The notes below the pieces were generated by a model. It was not told the origin of the DNA. It did not search any database and worked only from the letters and a program-made list of their open reading frames with translations. A stretch of 5,451 nucleotides of DNA. Origin: Clostridia bacterium (lineage in GTDB: Bacteria; Bacillota; Clostridia; Lachnospirales; CAG-274). This document shows, one piece after another, positions 1-5,451 of the stretch. The position numbers were made by a program, and so were the translations under genes. The stretch covers positions 1 to 5,451 of the forward strand of contig JAUNPM010000119.1 of assembly GCA_030536675.1 (NCBI GenBank). Reading direction: 5' to 3'. Every line of letters begins with the position of its first letter. Position 1 is the stretch's first letter.

Positions 1-655
1 GATAGTACAAATAATTGCAAGGCTCAATGTGATTATCACGTGAACTTAACGGTACATACTTTTTTAAATAATCCGTAATTTCATCACTTTCCACATCACC
101 TATTACAATAATGTCTGTTTTTGCATTTTCAATAACATAATTATAATGAGAATGTACAGACACATTGTTAATATCCTCAATATATCCGTCACCGTTTATA
201 CCGTAAGGCTCTTTTTCACACATATTTTCAATGCACTTTTCAATAGCATATGCTCTTTTGTCGTTTACAAGAGCTTTAATTGTGCTTTCCAAGTCACCTT
301 TAGCCGTATCTGCATTTTTAAGCAGCGGCTTTAAAAGTATGTCCCCCAAAAGCTCCGTCATTTCCTCCACATATAAAGGGAGGCACTTACAGTAAATTTC
401 TATTATATGTTCTTCGCCCTTTTTTAAAATATTACTTGTTATTTCCCCGCTTATTTCTTCAAGCCGCACCTCCACAGCTCTTTTGGTCTTGTACCTTGAA
501 CAGCCGTTTAAAAGCACTCTTGAAAGCAATGCATTTGCCGTAACAACAGATCTTTCAAGGGGCATTCTCAATAAAACGCAAATCGTTACCGTCTGAAATT
601 TTTTTGTAGAGAGAATATGTGTATCCACTCCCTTTGCAAGCTCCACAGTATACAT
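1..655 (-). CDS. M16-family (insulinase-like) peptidase homologue, YmfF-like, N-terminal part only
   Basis: An open frame starts at the ATG at 655-653 and runs uninterrupted off the left edge, giving 218 residues. I infer the first half of a protein of roughly 420 residues. The start is fixed by an AAGGAGG site five bases upstream. The M16 fold usually carries an HxxEH zinc motif near residues 40-55. Here that stretch reads ALLSRVLLNGCSRY, with no HxxEH, as in the catalytically inactive partner of paired M16 proteins. The pattern of residues 20-70 (FQTVTICVLLRMPL, then a VRLEEISG segment) and NDKRAYAIEK...EPYGINGDG at 131-156 resembles B. subtilis YmfF (also written YfmF). YmfF works with YmfH and is reported to be needed for EF-P 5-aminopentanol modification. 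No signal peptide is visible, so it is probably cytoplasmic. It lies 10 bases behind sigG and is probably co-transcribed. An HxxEH-bearing partner gene may follow outside the window. The family call is fairly secure; the YmfF subgroup and role are inference. Confidence 0.75.
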   Translation of the reverse strand, partial: MYTVELAKGVDTHILSTKKFQTVTICVLLRMPLERSVVTANALLSRVLLNGCSRYKTKRAVEVRLEEISGEITSNILKKGEEHIIEIYCKCLPLYVEEMTELLGDILLKPLLKNADTAKGDLESTIKALVNDKRAYAIEKCIENMCEKEPYGINGDGYIEDINNVSVHSHYNYVIENAKTDIIVIGDVESDEITDYLKKYVPLSSRDNHIEPCNYLYY

Positions 656-668
656 ATTATCCTCCTTA
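656..668 (-). promoter_or_regulatory. Ribosome binding site fused to the sigG stop codon
   Basis: On the minus strand the sequence reads TAAGGAGG followed by ATAAT and ATG. The sigG stop codon TAA supplies the first bases of a near-perfect Shine-Dalgarno sequence for the M16 gene. Ribosomes ending sigG would release on the next gene's binding site, which suggests translational coupling. The site also fixes the M16 start codon. Confidence 0.8.
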
Positions 669-1439
669 CATATATTTTCTCATATTTTTAAGAGCGCTCT
701 TTTCAAGCCTGCTTACCTGCGCCTGACTTATGCCTATTTCCTCCGAAACCTCCATTTGAGTTTTGCCCTTAAAAAATCTTAAATTAATAATATTTCTTTC
801 TCTTTCATTTAATTTTTTGAGAGCCTCCTTAAGTGATATATTTTCAAGCCAGTTAGCGTCGGTATTTTTATCATCGCTTACCTGATCCATAACATAAAGA
901 GCGTCTGCCCCGTCGTGATAAATAGGCTCAAAAAGAGAAATGGGATCCTGTATTGCTTCAAGAGCAAACACAACCTCCTCCTTAGTCATTGCTATTTCCT
1001 TAGCTATCTGTTCTATGGTAGGCTCCTTATTATTTTCATTTGTAAGCTTTTCCTTAGCCTGCAAAGCCTTATATGCAGTATCTCTTGCAGACCTGCTTAC
1101 TCTTATGGGATTATAATCTCTTAAATATCTCCTTATTTCACCTATTATCATAGGCACCGCATAGGTGGAAAACTTAACTCCCCTTTCCGTATCAAAATTT
1201 TTAATAGCCTTTATAAGCCCTATGCAGCCTACCTGAAATATATCGTCAATGCTTTCTCCCCTGTTGTTAAAGCGCTGGACAACACTTAGCACAAGTCTTA
1301 AGTTTCCATAGATATATTTTGAAAGGGCCTCTTCATCACCCTGCTTTATTTTTATAAAAAGCTCTTCTTTTTCTTTTTGTGAAAGAACAGGCAGCTTGCT
1401 TGTATTCACTCCGCATATTTCAACCTTGGTTATAGCCAT
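666..1439 (-). CDS. sigG: RNA polymerase sporulation sigma factor SigG (late forespore)
   Basis: This 257-residue protein is the usual length for sigma-G and is collinear with B. subtilis SigG over its whole length. The diagnostic N-terminus KVEICGVNTSKLPVL lies at residues 5-19. Region 2 spans about 40-110, with the core-binding stretch DDIFQVGCIGLIKAI (65-79) and the -10 recognition helix FSTYAVPMIIGEIRRYLRD (90-108). Region 3 spans about 118-195 and includes SLFEPIYHDG (168-177). Region 4 has the helix-turn-helix TQMEVSEEIGISQAQVSRLE (227-246). In the family, sigma-G directs late forespore genes after engulfment, such as SASP and germination genes. The ATG has an AGGAGGG site five bases upstream. 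Unlike the common spoIIGA-sigE-sigG arrangement, the upstream neighbour here is a divergent mscL, so sigG needs its own promoter in 1440-1582. At the position of B. subtilis Asn45 this protein has Tyr44. Confidence 0.97.
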   Translation of the reverse strand: MAITKVEICGVNTSKLPVLSQKEKEELFIKIKQGDEEALSKYIYGNLRLVLSVVQRFNNRGESIDDIFQVGCIGLIKAIKNFDTERGVKFSTYAVPMIIGEIRRYLRDYNPIRVSRSARDTAYKALQAKEKLTNENNKEPTIEQIAKEIAMTKEEVVFALEAIQDPISLFEPIYHDGADALYVMDQVSDDKNTDANWLENISLKEALKKLNERERNIINLRFFKGKTQMEVSEEIGISQAQVSRLEKSALKNMRKYM

Positions 1440-1503
1440 AATTATCCCTCCTCATAATTATGTTTGCCTTGCGGAGTAAATTTATTCAAATTATGGTTTT
1501 ACT

Positions 1504-1532
1504 TATTTTGGCAAAAAAGTATTTACTATATC
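1504..1532 (-). promoter_or_regulatory. Candidate forespore-type promoter for sigG
   Basis: On the minus strand GATATA (1532-1527) is followed after 16 bases by CAAAATA (1510-1504). These resemble the sigma-F/sigma-G -35 element (G-x-ATA) and the CATAnTA-type -10 element with one mismatch. The expected transcription start, near 1497, leaves a leader of about 58 bases before sigG. In B. subtilis sigG is transcribed by sigma-F and then by sigma-G itself, so this type of promoter is expected. The match is loose in an AT-rich region and should be treated as a guess. Confidence 0.25.
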
Positions 1533-1550
1533 TCTATTTTGTTGTAAAAT
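1522..1550 (+). promoter_or_regulatory. Candidate housekeeping (sigma-A) promoter for mscL
   Basis: TTTACT (1522-1527) is a 4/6 match to TTGACA. It is separated by 17 bases from TAAAAT (1545-1550), a 5/6 match to TATAAT. Initiation near 1557 would give a leader of about 26 bases that still includes the mscL ribosome site. The element overlaps the candidate sigG promoter on the other strand, so the two could interfere. Confidence 0.4.
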
Positions 1551-1568
1551 GTAATTAAATATAATATT

Positions 1569-1585
1569 AAGGGGGATTTTAAGTG
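1569..1585 (+). promoter_or_regulatory. Ribosome binding site and GTG start of mscL
   Basis: AAGGGGGA at 1569-1576 lies six bases before GTG at 1583-1585. This supports the GTG start. The alternative, an ATG further in, would remove the conserved amphipathic N-terminal helix of MscL. Confidence 0.75.
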
Positions 1586-2002
1586 AAAAATTTTTTAAAT
1601 GAGTTTAAGACCTTTGCAATGAAGGGAAATATGATTGATTTGGCTGTTGGTGTTGTTATAGGTGGTGCATTCAGCAAAATTGTTACAATGATCGTTGACT
1701 GTATTATTACACCTCTTATTTCTCTTGTGTTGAGTGCAATTACAGGGCAGACAAGCACTGAGGCACTGTTTGGTGAGCTTATTGTGGGACCTTTCCCTAT
1801 TGGTCAGCTTATAAGCACTATTATTGATTTTATTATAACAGCTCTTGTACTTTTTATTATTGTTAAGTCTATTAATAAGCTGCAGAGTATAGGAAAAAAT
1901 GAGGTGGAGGCTGCTGCTCCAACTACTAAGGAGTGTCCTTATTGTAAGAGTGAGATCAATATTGATGCAGTAAGGTGTCCTCACTGTACATCTGAATTAT
2001 AA
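1583..2002 (+). CDS. mscL: Large-conductance mechanosensitive channel MscL with C-terminal zinc ribbon
   Basis: This 139-residue membrane protein matches MscL collinearly. The N-terminal helix is followed by GNMIDLAVGVVIGGAF (15-30), which opens the first membrane helix (about 16-43). Leu20 and Val24 correspond to the E. coli pore-constriction residues L19 and V23. A short outer loop (about 50-70) leads to the second helix (about 74-97). The channel forms a homopentamer in the cytoplasmic membrane and opens under membrane tension to release solutes during hypo-osmotic shock. The C-terminus is unusual. The usual helix-bundle ending is replaced, after a flexible EAAAPTT linker, by a four-cysteine ribbon CPYC...CPHC (Cys118, 121, 132, 135), predicted to bind zinc on the cytoplasmic side. 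I believe similar tails occur in other clostridial MscL proteins but cannot verify that here. It is a single gene, divergent from sigG and convergent with gatB. Confidence 0.95.
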   Translation: MKNFLNEFKTFAMKGNMIDLAVGVVIGGAFSKIVTMIVDCIITPLISLVLSAITGQTSTEALFGELIVGPFPIGQLISTIIDFIITALVLFIIVKSINKLQSIGKNEVEAAAPTTKECPYCKSEINIDAVRCPHCTSEL

Positions 2003-2032
2003 AAAAATATGAATATTTTAGTTTTATAATAT

Positions 2033-2074
2033 TGGTTCTTTGTCAATCTGTGTGGTTGATAAAGAACCACTTTT
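2033..2074 (+). terminator. Probable terminator of mscL
   Basis: TGGTTCTTTGTCAA (2033-2046) pairs with TTGATAAAGAACCA (2056-2069). This is a 14-bp stem with one G-U pair and a 9-base loop, starting 31 bases after the mscL stop. It is followed by C and four T. The U-tract is short, so the hairpin is strong but termination may be incomplete. Confidence 0.65.
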
Positions 2075-2080
2075 ATATGC

Positions 2081-2122
2081 AAAAAAAAGCAGCACCTCAT
2101 ATGTTTATGAATGTACTGCTCT
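2081..2122 (-). terminator. Intrinsic terminator on the minus strand, probably of the gat operon
   Basis: In minus-strand RNA, GCAGTAC (2119-2113) pairs with GTGCTGC (2095-2089). After a one-base bulge, TTCAT (2111-2107) pairs with ATGAG (2100-2096) around a 6-base loop. Eight T residues follow at once (2088-2081). Mismatches that would be C-A on the plus strand are G-U on the minus strand, so the hairpin is built for minus-strand transcription. It lies about 290 bases beyond the gatB stop, further than usual, with the hairpin block 2140-2411 in between. Confidence 0.8.
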
Positions 2123-2228
2123 TTAAAAACTAAACTTTTCAAGAAAAATTGAATTTCTTGCGACATCGTAATTCAAAAAGCGTCGCAGACTTTAATCCGC
2201 AGGCGGAAATCGTATTTTCGCCGAGGAC

Positions 2229-2283
2229 AGGGACTGGTTTGTGTACTTGCATAGCAAGAACGCAAACTACACGGCTGGTCCCT
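2229..2283 (+). repeat. Compound hairpin with a 9-base bulge
   Basis: AGGGACTGG (2229-2237) pairs with CTGGTCCCT (2275-2283), including two G-U pairs. Inside it GTGTA (2241-2245) pairs with TACAC (2268-2272) and CTTGC (2246-2250) with GCAAG (2254-2258) around the loop ATA. This leaves the 9-base bulge AACGCAAAC (2259-2267). An alternative pairing of TTTG (2238-2241) with CAAA (2263-2266) is possible. On the minus strand the outer stem would carry two A-C mismatches, so the plus-strand RNA folds better. Confidence 0.6.
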
Positions 2284-2295
2284 ACCTTAGCATAC

Positions 2296-2384
2296 TGCAA
2301 GAAATGCTTGCACAGAAAGATTTATCTGACAGCCGTAGGCTGGCTTTCAGCTTTAGCTGAAAGTGCTGACAAGCATTTCTTGCA
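2296..2384. repeat. Perfect 15-bp inverted repeat enclosing three hairpins
   Basis: TGCAAGAAATGCTTG (2296-2310) is the exact reverse complement of CAAGCATTTCTTGCA (2370-2384). Between the arms lie CAGA/TCTG (2313-2328), CAGCC/GGCTG with loop GTA (2330-2342) and CTTTCAGC/GCTGAAAG with loop TTTA (2344-2363). The result is a multibranched, cloverleaf-like fold. All pairs are Watson-Crick, so either strand could fold. Confidence 0.75.
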
Positions 2385-2385
2385 A

Positions 2386-2408
2386 GCGTGTCGACTTTAT
2401 CGACACGC
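2386..2408. repeat. Perfect 9-bp hairpin next to the gatB stop codon
   Basis: GCGTGTCGA (2386-2394) and TCGACACGC (2400-2408) flank a 5-base loop. Read on the minus strand the hairpin begins within a few bases of the gatB stop. No T-run follows it, so it is not a standard intrinsic terminator. It could protect the 3' end of the gat mRNA, or simply be the edge of the hairpin block. Confidence 0.65.
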
Positions 2409-2411
2409 AGA

Positions 2412-3848
2412 TTACAAAATTTCTTTAAGCTTTTCGTCCAATATCTTATTAACGGTCTGTGGGTTAGCCTTGCCCTTTAAAGCCTTCATAGTCTGTCCCA
2501 CAAGGAAACCTCTCGCCTTGGCTTTTCCTCCTCTTAAGTCCTCAATAGACTTAGGATTGTCATTTATTACCTTAGCTATTATTTCCTCAACCTCATCACT
2601 GTTGTCCACCATAACAAGGTCGTGTTCTTCAATGTATCCTGCTACGTCAACATTTTTCTTAAATACAGCCTCAAAAACTTCCTTTGCCGCTGTTCTGTTT
2701 ATTTTACCTTCGGATACAAATTCAATTATCTCTGCGATCTTTTTAGGATCCATTTCAACTTCTTCCGCAAGTGTGCCTGTTTCGCTCATTAATCTCATAA
2801 GCTCACCCATTACATAGTTGCACACTTCCTTTGGCTTTCCGCATATTTTAGTTGCGTCCTCAAATATATATGCTATCTGTCTTTCCGCAGTAATTACAGA
2901 TGCATCATATTCGGATAAACCAAATTCAGACATATATCTTGCTCTCTTTGCTTCGGGAAGCTCAGGCATAGTGTCCTTTGCATTTTGTATCCACTCATCG
3001 CTTATTTCAATAGGCAAAAGATCCGGTTCGGGGAAATATCTGTAATCCTGAGCATTTTCCTTGCTTCTCATTGCAAAGCTTGCGTCCTTGTTATCGTCCC
3101 ATCTTCTTGTTTCCTGGGTCACAACTCCCCCTGCTTCAAGAAGCTCGATCTGTCTTTTTGACTCATAATTTATTGCCTTATAAATAGCCTTAAATGAGTT
3201 CATATTTTTCATTTCCGTACGTGTACCGAACTTAGTTGAACCCATAGGCATAACAGAAATATTTACATCGGCTCTCATTGAACCCTCCTGCATCTTACAG
3301 TCGGATACACCAAGATACATCATTGTTTCTCTTAACTTTGTAAGGTAAGCAATTACTTCATCGGCACTTCTGAAATCAGGCTCAGAAACTATTTCAAGAA
3401 GAGGTACTCCGCATCTGTTATAGTCAACAAGGGTACAATCATCCCAAGGGTCGTGAACCAGCTTACCTGCGTCCTCCTCCATATGGATCTCGTGGATACC
3501 TATAAATTTCTTTTCACCATTCACTTCAATTTCAACCTTACCGTTTCTGCAAATAGGCAAATAAAGCTGACTCACCTGGTAAGCCTTTGGAAGGTCGGGA
3601 TAAAAATAATTCTTTCTGTCAAATTTATTATATCTTGTTATTTCACAGTTTGTTGCAAGTCCCGCTCTTACAGCAAAGTCAACAACCTTTTTGTTTAAAA
3701 CGGGAAGAACTCCCGGCATACCCGAACAAACAGGACAAACGTGTGTATTAGGCTCGCCGCCGAATTCCGTTGTACAGCTACAGAAAATTTTTGACTTTGT
3801 TGAAAGCTCAACGTGGACCTCAAGACCTACTACTATTTGATAATTCAT
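2412..3848 (-). CDS. gatB: Aspartyl/glutamyl-tRNA(Asn/Gln) amidotransferase subunit B
   Basis: The 478-residue protein has the normal length and full GatB architecture. GatB binds the misacylated tRNA, activates Glu or Asp on it by ATP-dependent phosphorylation, and receives ammonia from GatA. Visible motifs are the N-terminal VGLEVHVEL (7-15), a four-cysteine cluster C23-x-C25...C38-x2-C41 typical of a zinc site, DRKNYFYPDLPKAYQVSQ (77-94), HEIHMEEDAGK (119-129), LLEIVSEPD (150-158) and QEGSMRADVNIS (187-198), which make up the cradle domain. The YqeY-like tail ends with KAKARGFLVGQTMKALKGKA from residue 442. The tail contacts tRNA in known structures. The ATG shares its A with the gatA stop (TAATG), and an AAGGAGGGG site lies inside the end of gatA about 9 bases upstream, so translation is probably coupled. 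It is the last gene of the operon. Confidence 0.98.
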   Translation of the reverse strand: MNYQIVVGLEVHVELSTKSKIFCSCTTEFGGEPNTHVCPVCSGMPGVLPVLNKKVVDFAVRAGLATNCEITRYNKFDRKNYFYPDLPKAYQVSQLYLPICRNGKVEIEVNGEKKFIGIHEIHMEEDAGKLVHDPWDDCTLVDYNRCGVPLLEIVSEPDFRSADEVIAYLTKLRETMMYLGVSDCKMQEGSMRADVNISVMPMGSTKFGTRTEMKNMNSFKAIYKAINYESKRQIELLEAGGVVTQETRRWDDNKDASFAMRSKENAQDYRYFPEPDLLPIEISDEWIQNAKDTMPELPEAKRARYMSEFGLSEYDASVITAERQIAYIFEDATKICGKPKEVCNYVMGELMRLMSETGTLAEEVEMDPKKIAEIIEFVSEGKINRTAAKEVFEAVFKKNVDVAGYIEEHDLVMVDNSDEVEEIIAKVINDNPKSIEDLRGGKAKARGFLVGQTMKALKGKANPQTVNKILDEKLKEIL

Positions 3849-5326
3849 TATTTGTCCCCTCCTTCCGCCATTTCAGGCTTTTTATTATGGAAATCCGTAT
3901 TTTTCTGGAAAGCATAAGCGGCTTTTACAAGCTTAGCCTCGTCAAAAGCATTTCCTATTAACTGCATGCCTACAGGCATACCGTTGTTTCCGAAGCCACA
4001 GGGTACGGATACGGCAGGAATACCTGCAAGATTTACTGATACCGTATAAATATCACCTAAATACATTTTAAGAGGATCAGATGAATTTTCTCCTATCTTA
4101 TACGCTGTTGTAGGCGCAACGGGAGATAATATCATATCATACTTTTCAAAGGCTTCATCAAAGCTCTTTTTAATAAGTCCCCTTACCTTTAAGCTCTTGT
4201 TGTAGTATGCGTCATAATATCCTGAACTTAAAACAAATGAACCAAGCATTATTCTTCTTTTAACTTCCATACCAAAGCCTTCGCTTCTTGAAGTAAGGTA
4301 AACCTCCATTAAGTCCTCACAATCTCTCTTTCTGTATCCGTATTTAATACCGTCATATCTTGAAAGGTTAGAACTTGCCTCGGCACAAGCCAATACATAA
4401 TAAGTAGGTATGGCATAGTCTACAATATTCATTTCAAACTCTTCAATTTCAGCTCCCAGCTTCTTTAATGTTTCTGCAGCCTCAAGAACAGGCTTTTTAA
4501 CGTCCTCATCAAGACCCTTGCCGAAATAATTAACAGGCACGCCTATTTTCATACCCTTCAGATCACCGCCAAAGCATTCTGAAAAGTCAAATACAGGTCT
4601 TTTAACAGATGTGGAATCCTTAGGGTCGTGACCGCTTATTATTGAAAGTACCTCAGCACAATCCTTAATATCTCTTCCTACGGGACCTATCTGATCAAGA
4701 GATGATGCAAAAGCAACCAAGCCATATCTTGAAACAGCTCCGTAAGTAGGCTTAATACCGCTTACACCGCAGAAAGAACAAGGCTGTCTTATTGATCCTC
4801 CCGTATCTGAGCCAAGAGCATAGGTAACCTCCTGTGCTGCAACAGCTGCGGCACTTCCTCCCGATGAACCGCCGGGAACTCTTTCAATATCCCACGGATT
4901 TCCCGTAGCACCGAAATAAGAAGTTTCCGTTGAACCGCCCATAGCAAACTCGTCCATATTTAATTTGCCTAATACAACAGCTCCCGCATTTTCAAGCTTC
5001 TCCGTAACAGTTGCATTATAAGGGGGCTTAAAGTTGTAAAGCATTTTAGACCCGCAGGTAGTAAGTCTGTCCTTTGTACAAATATTATCTTTTATACCCA
5101 TAGGCACTCCTGCAAGAGGTGATGCAGCGTCACCTGCGTCAATTTTAGCCTGTACCTCTTCAGCCTGCTTTAATGCTTCTTCTTCAAACACGGAAACAAA
5201 GGCATTTACCTTTTCATCTCTTTCCTTAATGTTTTTAAGCATTTCTTTTGTAACCTCAACTGAGGATACTTCTTTATTTTTTATCATCTGACCTATTTCA
5301 AGGGCAGTTTTATTTTTTAACTCCAT
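3848..5326 (-). CDS. gatA: Aspartyl/glutamyl-tRNA(Asn/Gln) amidotransferase subunit A
   Basis: The 492-residue protein belongs to the amidase-signature family and has normal GatA length. GatA hydrolyses glutamine (or asparagine) and channels the ammonia to GatB. The Ser-cis-Ser-Lys triad is complete: Lys79 in GVPMGIKDN, Ser154 in the glycine-serine loop PGGSSGGSAAAVAA (151-164), and the nucleophile Ser178 in GSDTGGSIRQP (172-182). The numbering is the same as in Staphylococcus aureus GatA. Further family blocks are NMDEFAMGGSTE (123-134), IKPTYGAVSRYGLVAFASSLDQ and a C-terminal AGIPAVSVPCG. The ATG is preceded by GGGAGG with 7-base spacing and starts 13 bases after the gatC stop. The final base of its stop codon is the first base of gatB. 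No frameshift or missing key residue is seen. Confidence 0.98.
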   Translation of the reverse strand: MELKNKTALEIGQMIKNKEVSSVEVTKEMLKNIKERDEKVNAFVSVFEEEALKQAEEVQAKIDAGDAASPLAGVPMGIKDNICTKDRLTTCGSKMLYNFKPPYNATVTEKLENAGAVVLGKLNMDEFAMGGSTETSYFGATGNPWDIERVPGGSSGGSAAAVAAQEVTYALGSDTGGSIRQPCSFCGVSGIKPTYGAVSRYGLVAFASSLDQIGPVGRDIKDCAEVLSIISGHDPKDSTSVKRPVFDFSECFGGDLKGMKIGVPVNYFGKGLDEDVKKPVLEAAETLKKLGAEIEEFEMNIVDYAIPTYYVLACAEASSNLSRYDGIKYGYRKRDCEDLMEVYLTSRSEGFGMEVKRRIMLGSFVLSSGYYDAYYNKSLKVRGLIKKSFDEAFEKYDMILSPVAPTTAYKIGENSSDPLKMYLGDIYTVSVNLAGIPAVSVPCGFGNNGMPVGMQLIGNAFDEAKLVKAAYAFQKNTDFHNKKPEMAEGGDK

Positions 5327-5339
5327 TTCATATCCTCCC

Positions 5340-5451
5340 TTATTCTACGGTCGTAGGCACTTTAAAACAGCCGTCCTTCTGCTGAGGTGCATTTTTTAAT
5401 ATTAATTCTCTTTCTGTGGACTCCTTACATTCGTCCTCTCTGAAATTGTTT
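5340..5451 (-). CDS. gatC: Aspartyl/glutamyl-tRNA(Asn/Gln) amidotransferase subunit C, C-terminal end only
   Basis: The last 36 codons and the stop of a minus-strand gene enter from the right edge; the start is outside the window. The ending NAPQQKDGCFKVPTTVE, preceded by FREDE, matches the highly conserved GatC terminus (an LREDE...NAPE..DGFFKVP..VE pattern). GatC is a small protein of about 95 residues that wraps around and stabilises the GatA-GatB interface. Its position directly before gatA completes the standard gatC-gatA-gatB order. The operon promoter must lie beyond the window. Confidence 0.93.
   Translation of the reverse strand, partial: NNFREDECKESTERELILKNAPQQKDGCFKVPTTVE

Larger units (their letters stand above)
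2140..2411. other. Dense hairpin block: candidate dispersed repeat or structured RNA
   Basis: This non-coding stretch between the two terminators and the gatB stop is made largely of inverted repeats. In plus-strand order they are: CAAGAAA/TTTCTTG (2140-2160); the alternative TGCGAC/GTCGCA (2159-2187); GGCGGAAAT/ATTTTCGCC with loop CGT (2202-2222); AGGGACTGG/CTGGTCCCT enclosing further stems (2229-2283); a perfect 15-bp arm pair enclosing three small hairpins (2296-2384); and GCGTGTCGA/TCGACACGC (2386-2408). By my count 2161-2400 is about 47% GC, against roughly 35% just upstream at 2041-2100. I recognise no known RNA family (not tRNA, tmRNA, SRP or a riboswitch I know). No convincing promoter for it is visible on the plus strand. 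The likeliest explanations are a MITE-like repeat inserted behind gatB or a structured non-coding RNA. That it is densely structured is seen directly; its nature is inference. Confidence 0.6.

Noticed and set aside
146..334. Small plus-strand open frame opposite the M16 gene
   Set aside because: It is antisense to a continuous M16-like coding frame that has its own strong ribosome site.
1453..1462. Palindrome CATAATTATG just upstream of the sigG ribosome site, as an operator or sigma-G -10 element
   Set aside because: As a -10 element it would start transcription in the ribosome site, and the nearest TGAATA is about 20 bases away. A 10-bp AT-rich palindrome can easily arise by chance.
1560..1565. 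Perfect TATAAT as the mscL -10 element
   Set aside because: Transcription would start near 1572, inside the ribosome site, and no good -35 element lies at the right spacing. TAAAAT at 1545-1550 fits better.
1595..1984. Minus-strand open frame opposite mscL
   Set aside because: It is antisense to a clear mscL gene, with low-complexity Asn/Ser/Leu-rich composition and no ribosome site: a shadow.
2140..2411. CRISPR array, tRNA or riboswitch in the hairpin block
   Set aside because: There are no regularly spaced direct repeats, no T-loop GTTCRANTC motif or CCA end, and no riboswitch core I recognise. Its position behind the convergent genes also does not fit a leader.
2149..2817. Long plus-strand open frame (222 codons) starting in the hairpin block
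   Set aside because: It reads through the inverted repeats and then antisense to the end of gatB. It has no convincing ribosome site and no recognisable protein features. Parts of the hairpin block are open in minus-strand frames too, as expected for repetitive non-coding DNA.

Overview
The window looks like chromosomal DNA of a low-GC, spore-forming Firmicute, most likely a Clostridia member. The reasons are a clear sporulation sigma factor (SigG), the gatCAB order, strong AGGAGG-type ribosome sites and AT-rich intergenic DNA. I cannot name genus or species from the sequence.

Layout: 1-655 (minus strand) is the N-terminal half of an M16-family, YmfF-like peptidase homologue that runs off the left edge. 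666-1439 (minus) is sigG, whose stop codon merges with the ribosome site of the M16 gene, so the two form a translationally coupled pair. 1440-1582 is a divergent promoter region. 1583-2002 (plus) is mscL, with an unusual C-terminal four-cysteine zinc ribbon. 2003-2411 is a convergent intergenic region holding a plus-strand terminator hairpin, a strong minus-strand intrinsic terminator, and a dense, GC-richer block of hairpins of about 270 bases (2140-2411) that no gene explains. 2412-3848 is gatB, 3848-5326 is gatA and 5340-5451 is the end of gatC, all on the minus strand.

How the genes work together: GatC, GatA and GatB form the tRNA-dependent amidotransferase that turns misacylated Glu-tRNA(Gln) and/or Asp-tRNA(Asn) into the correct aminoacyl-tRNA. 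The genes are packed as one operon, with 13 bases between gatC and gatA and a one-base overlap between gatA and gatB. SigG directs late forespore transcription. The M16 gene behind it may be co-expressed, or may use promoters not visible here. MscL is a stand-alone osmotic safety valve.

The best candidate for something undescribed is the hairpin block between mscL and gatB. Its G-U wobble pairs favour folding of the plus-strand RNA, although the only obvious transcript crossing it is the minus-strand gat mRNA. It could be a dispersed, MITE-like repeat inserted between gatB and its terminator, or a structured non-coding RNA. Sequence searches are needed to decide between these.
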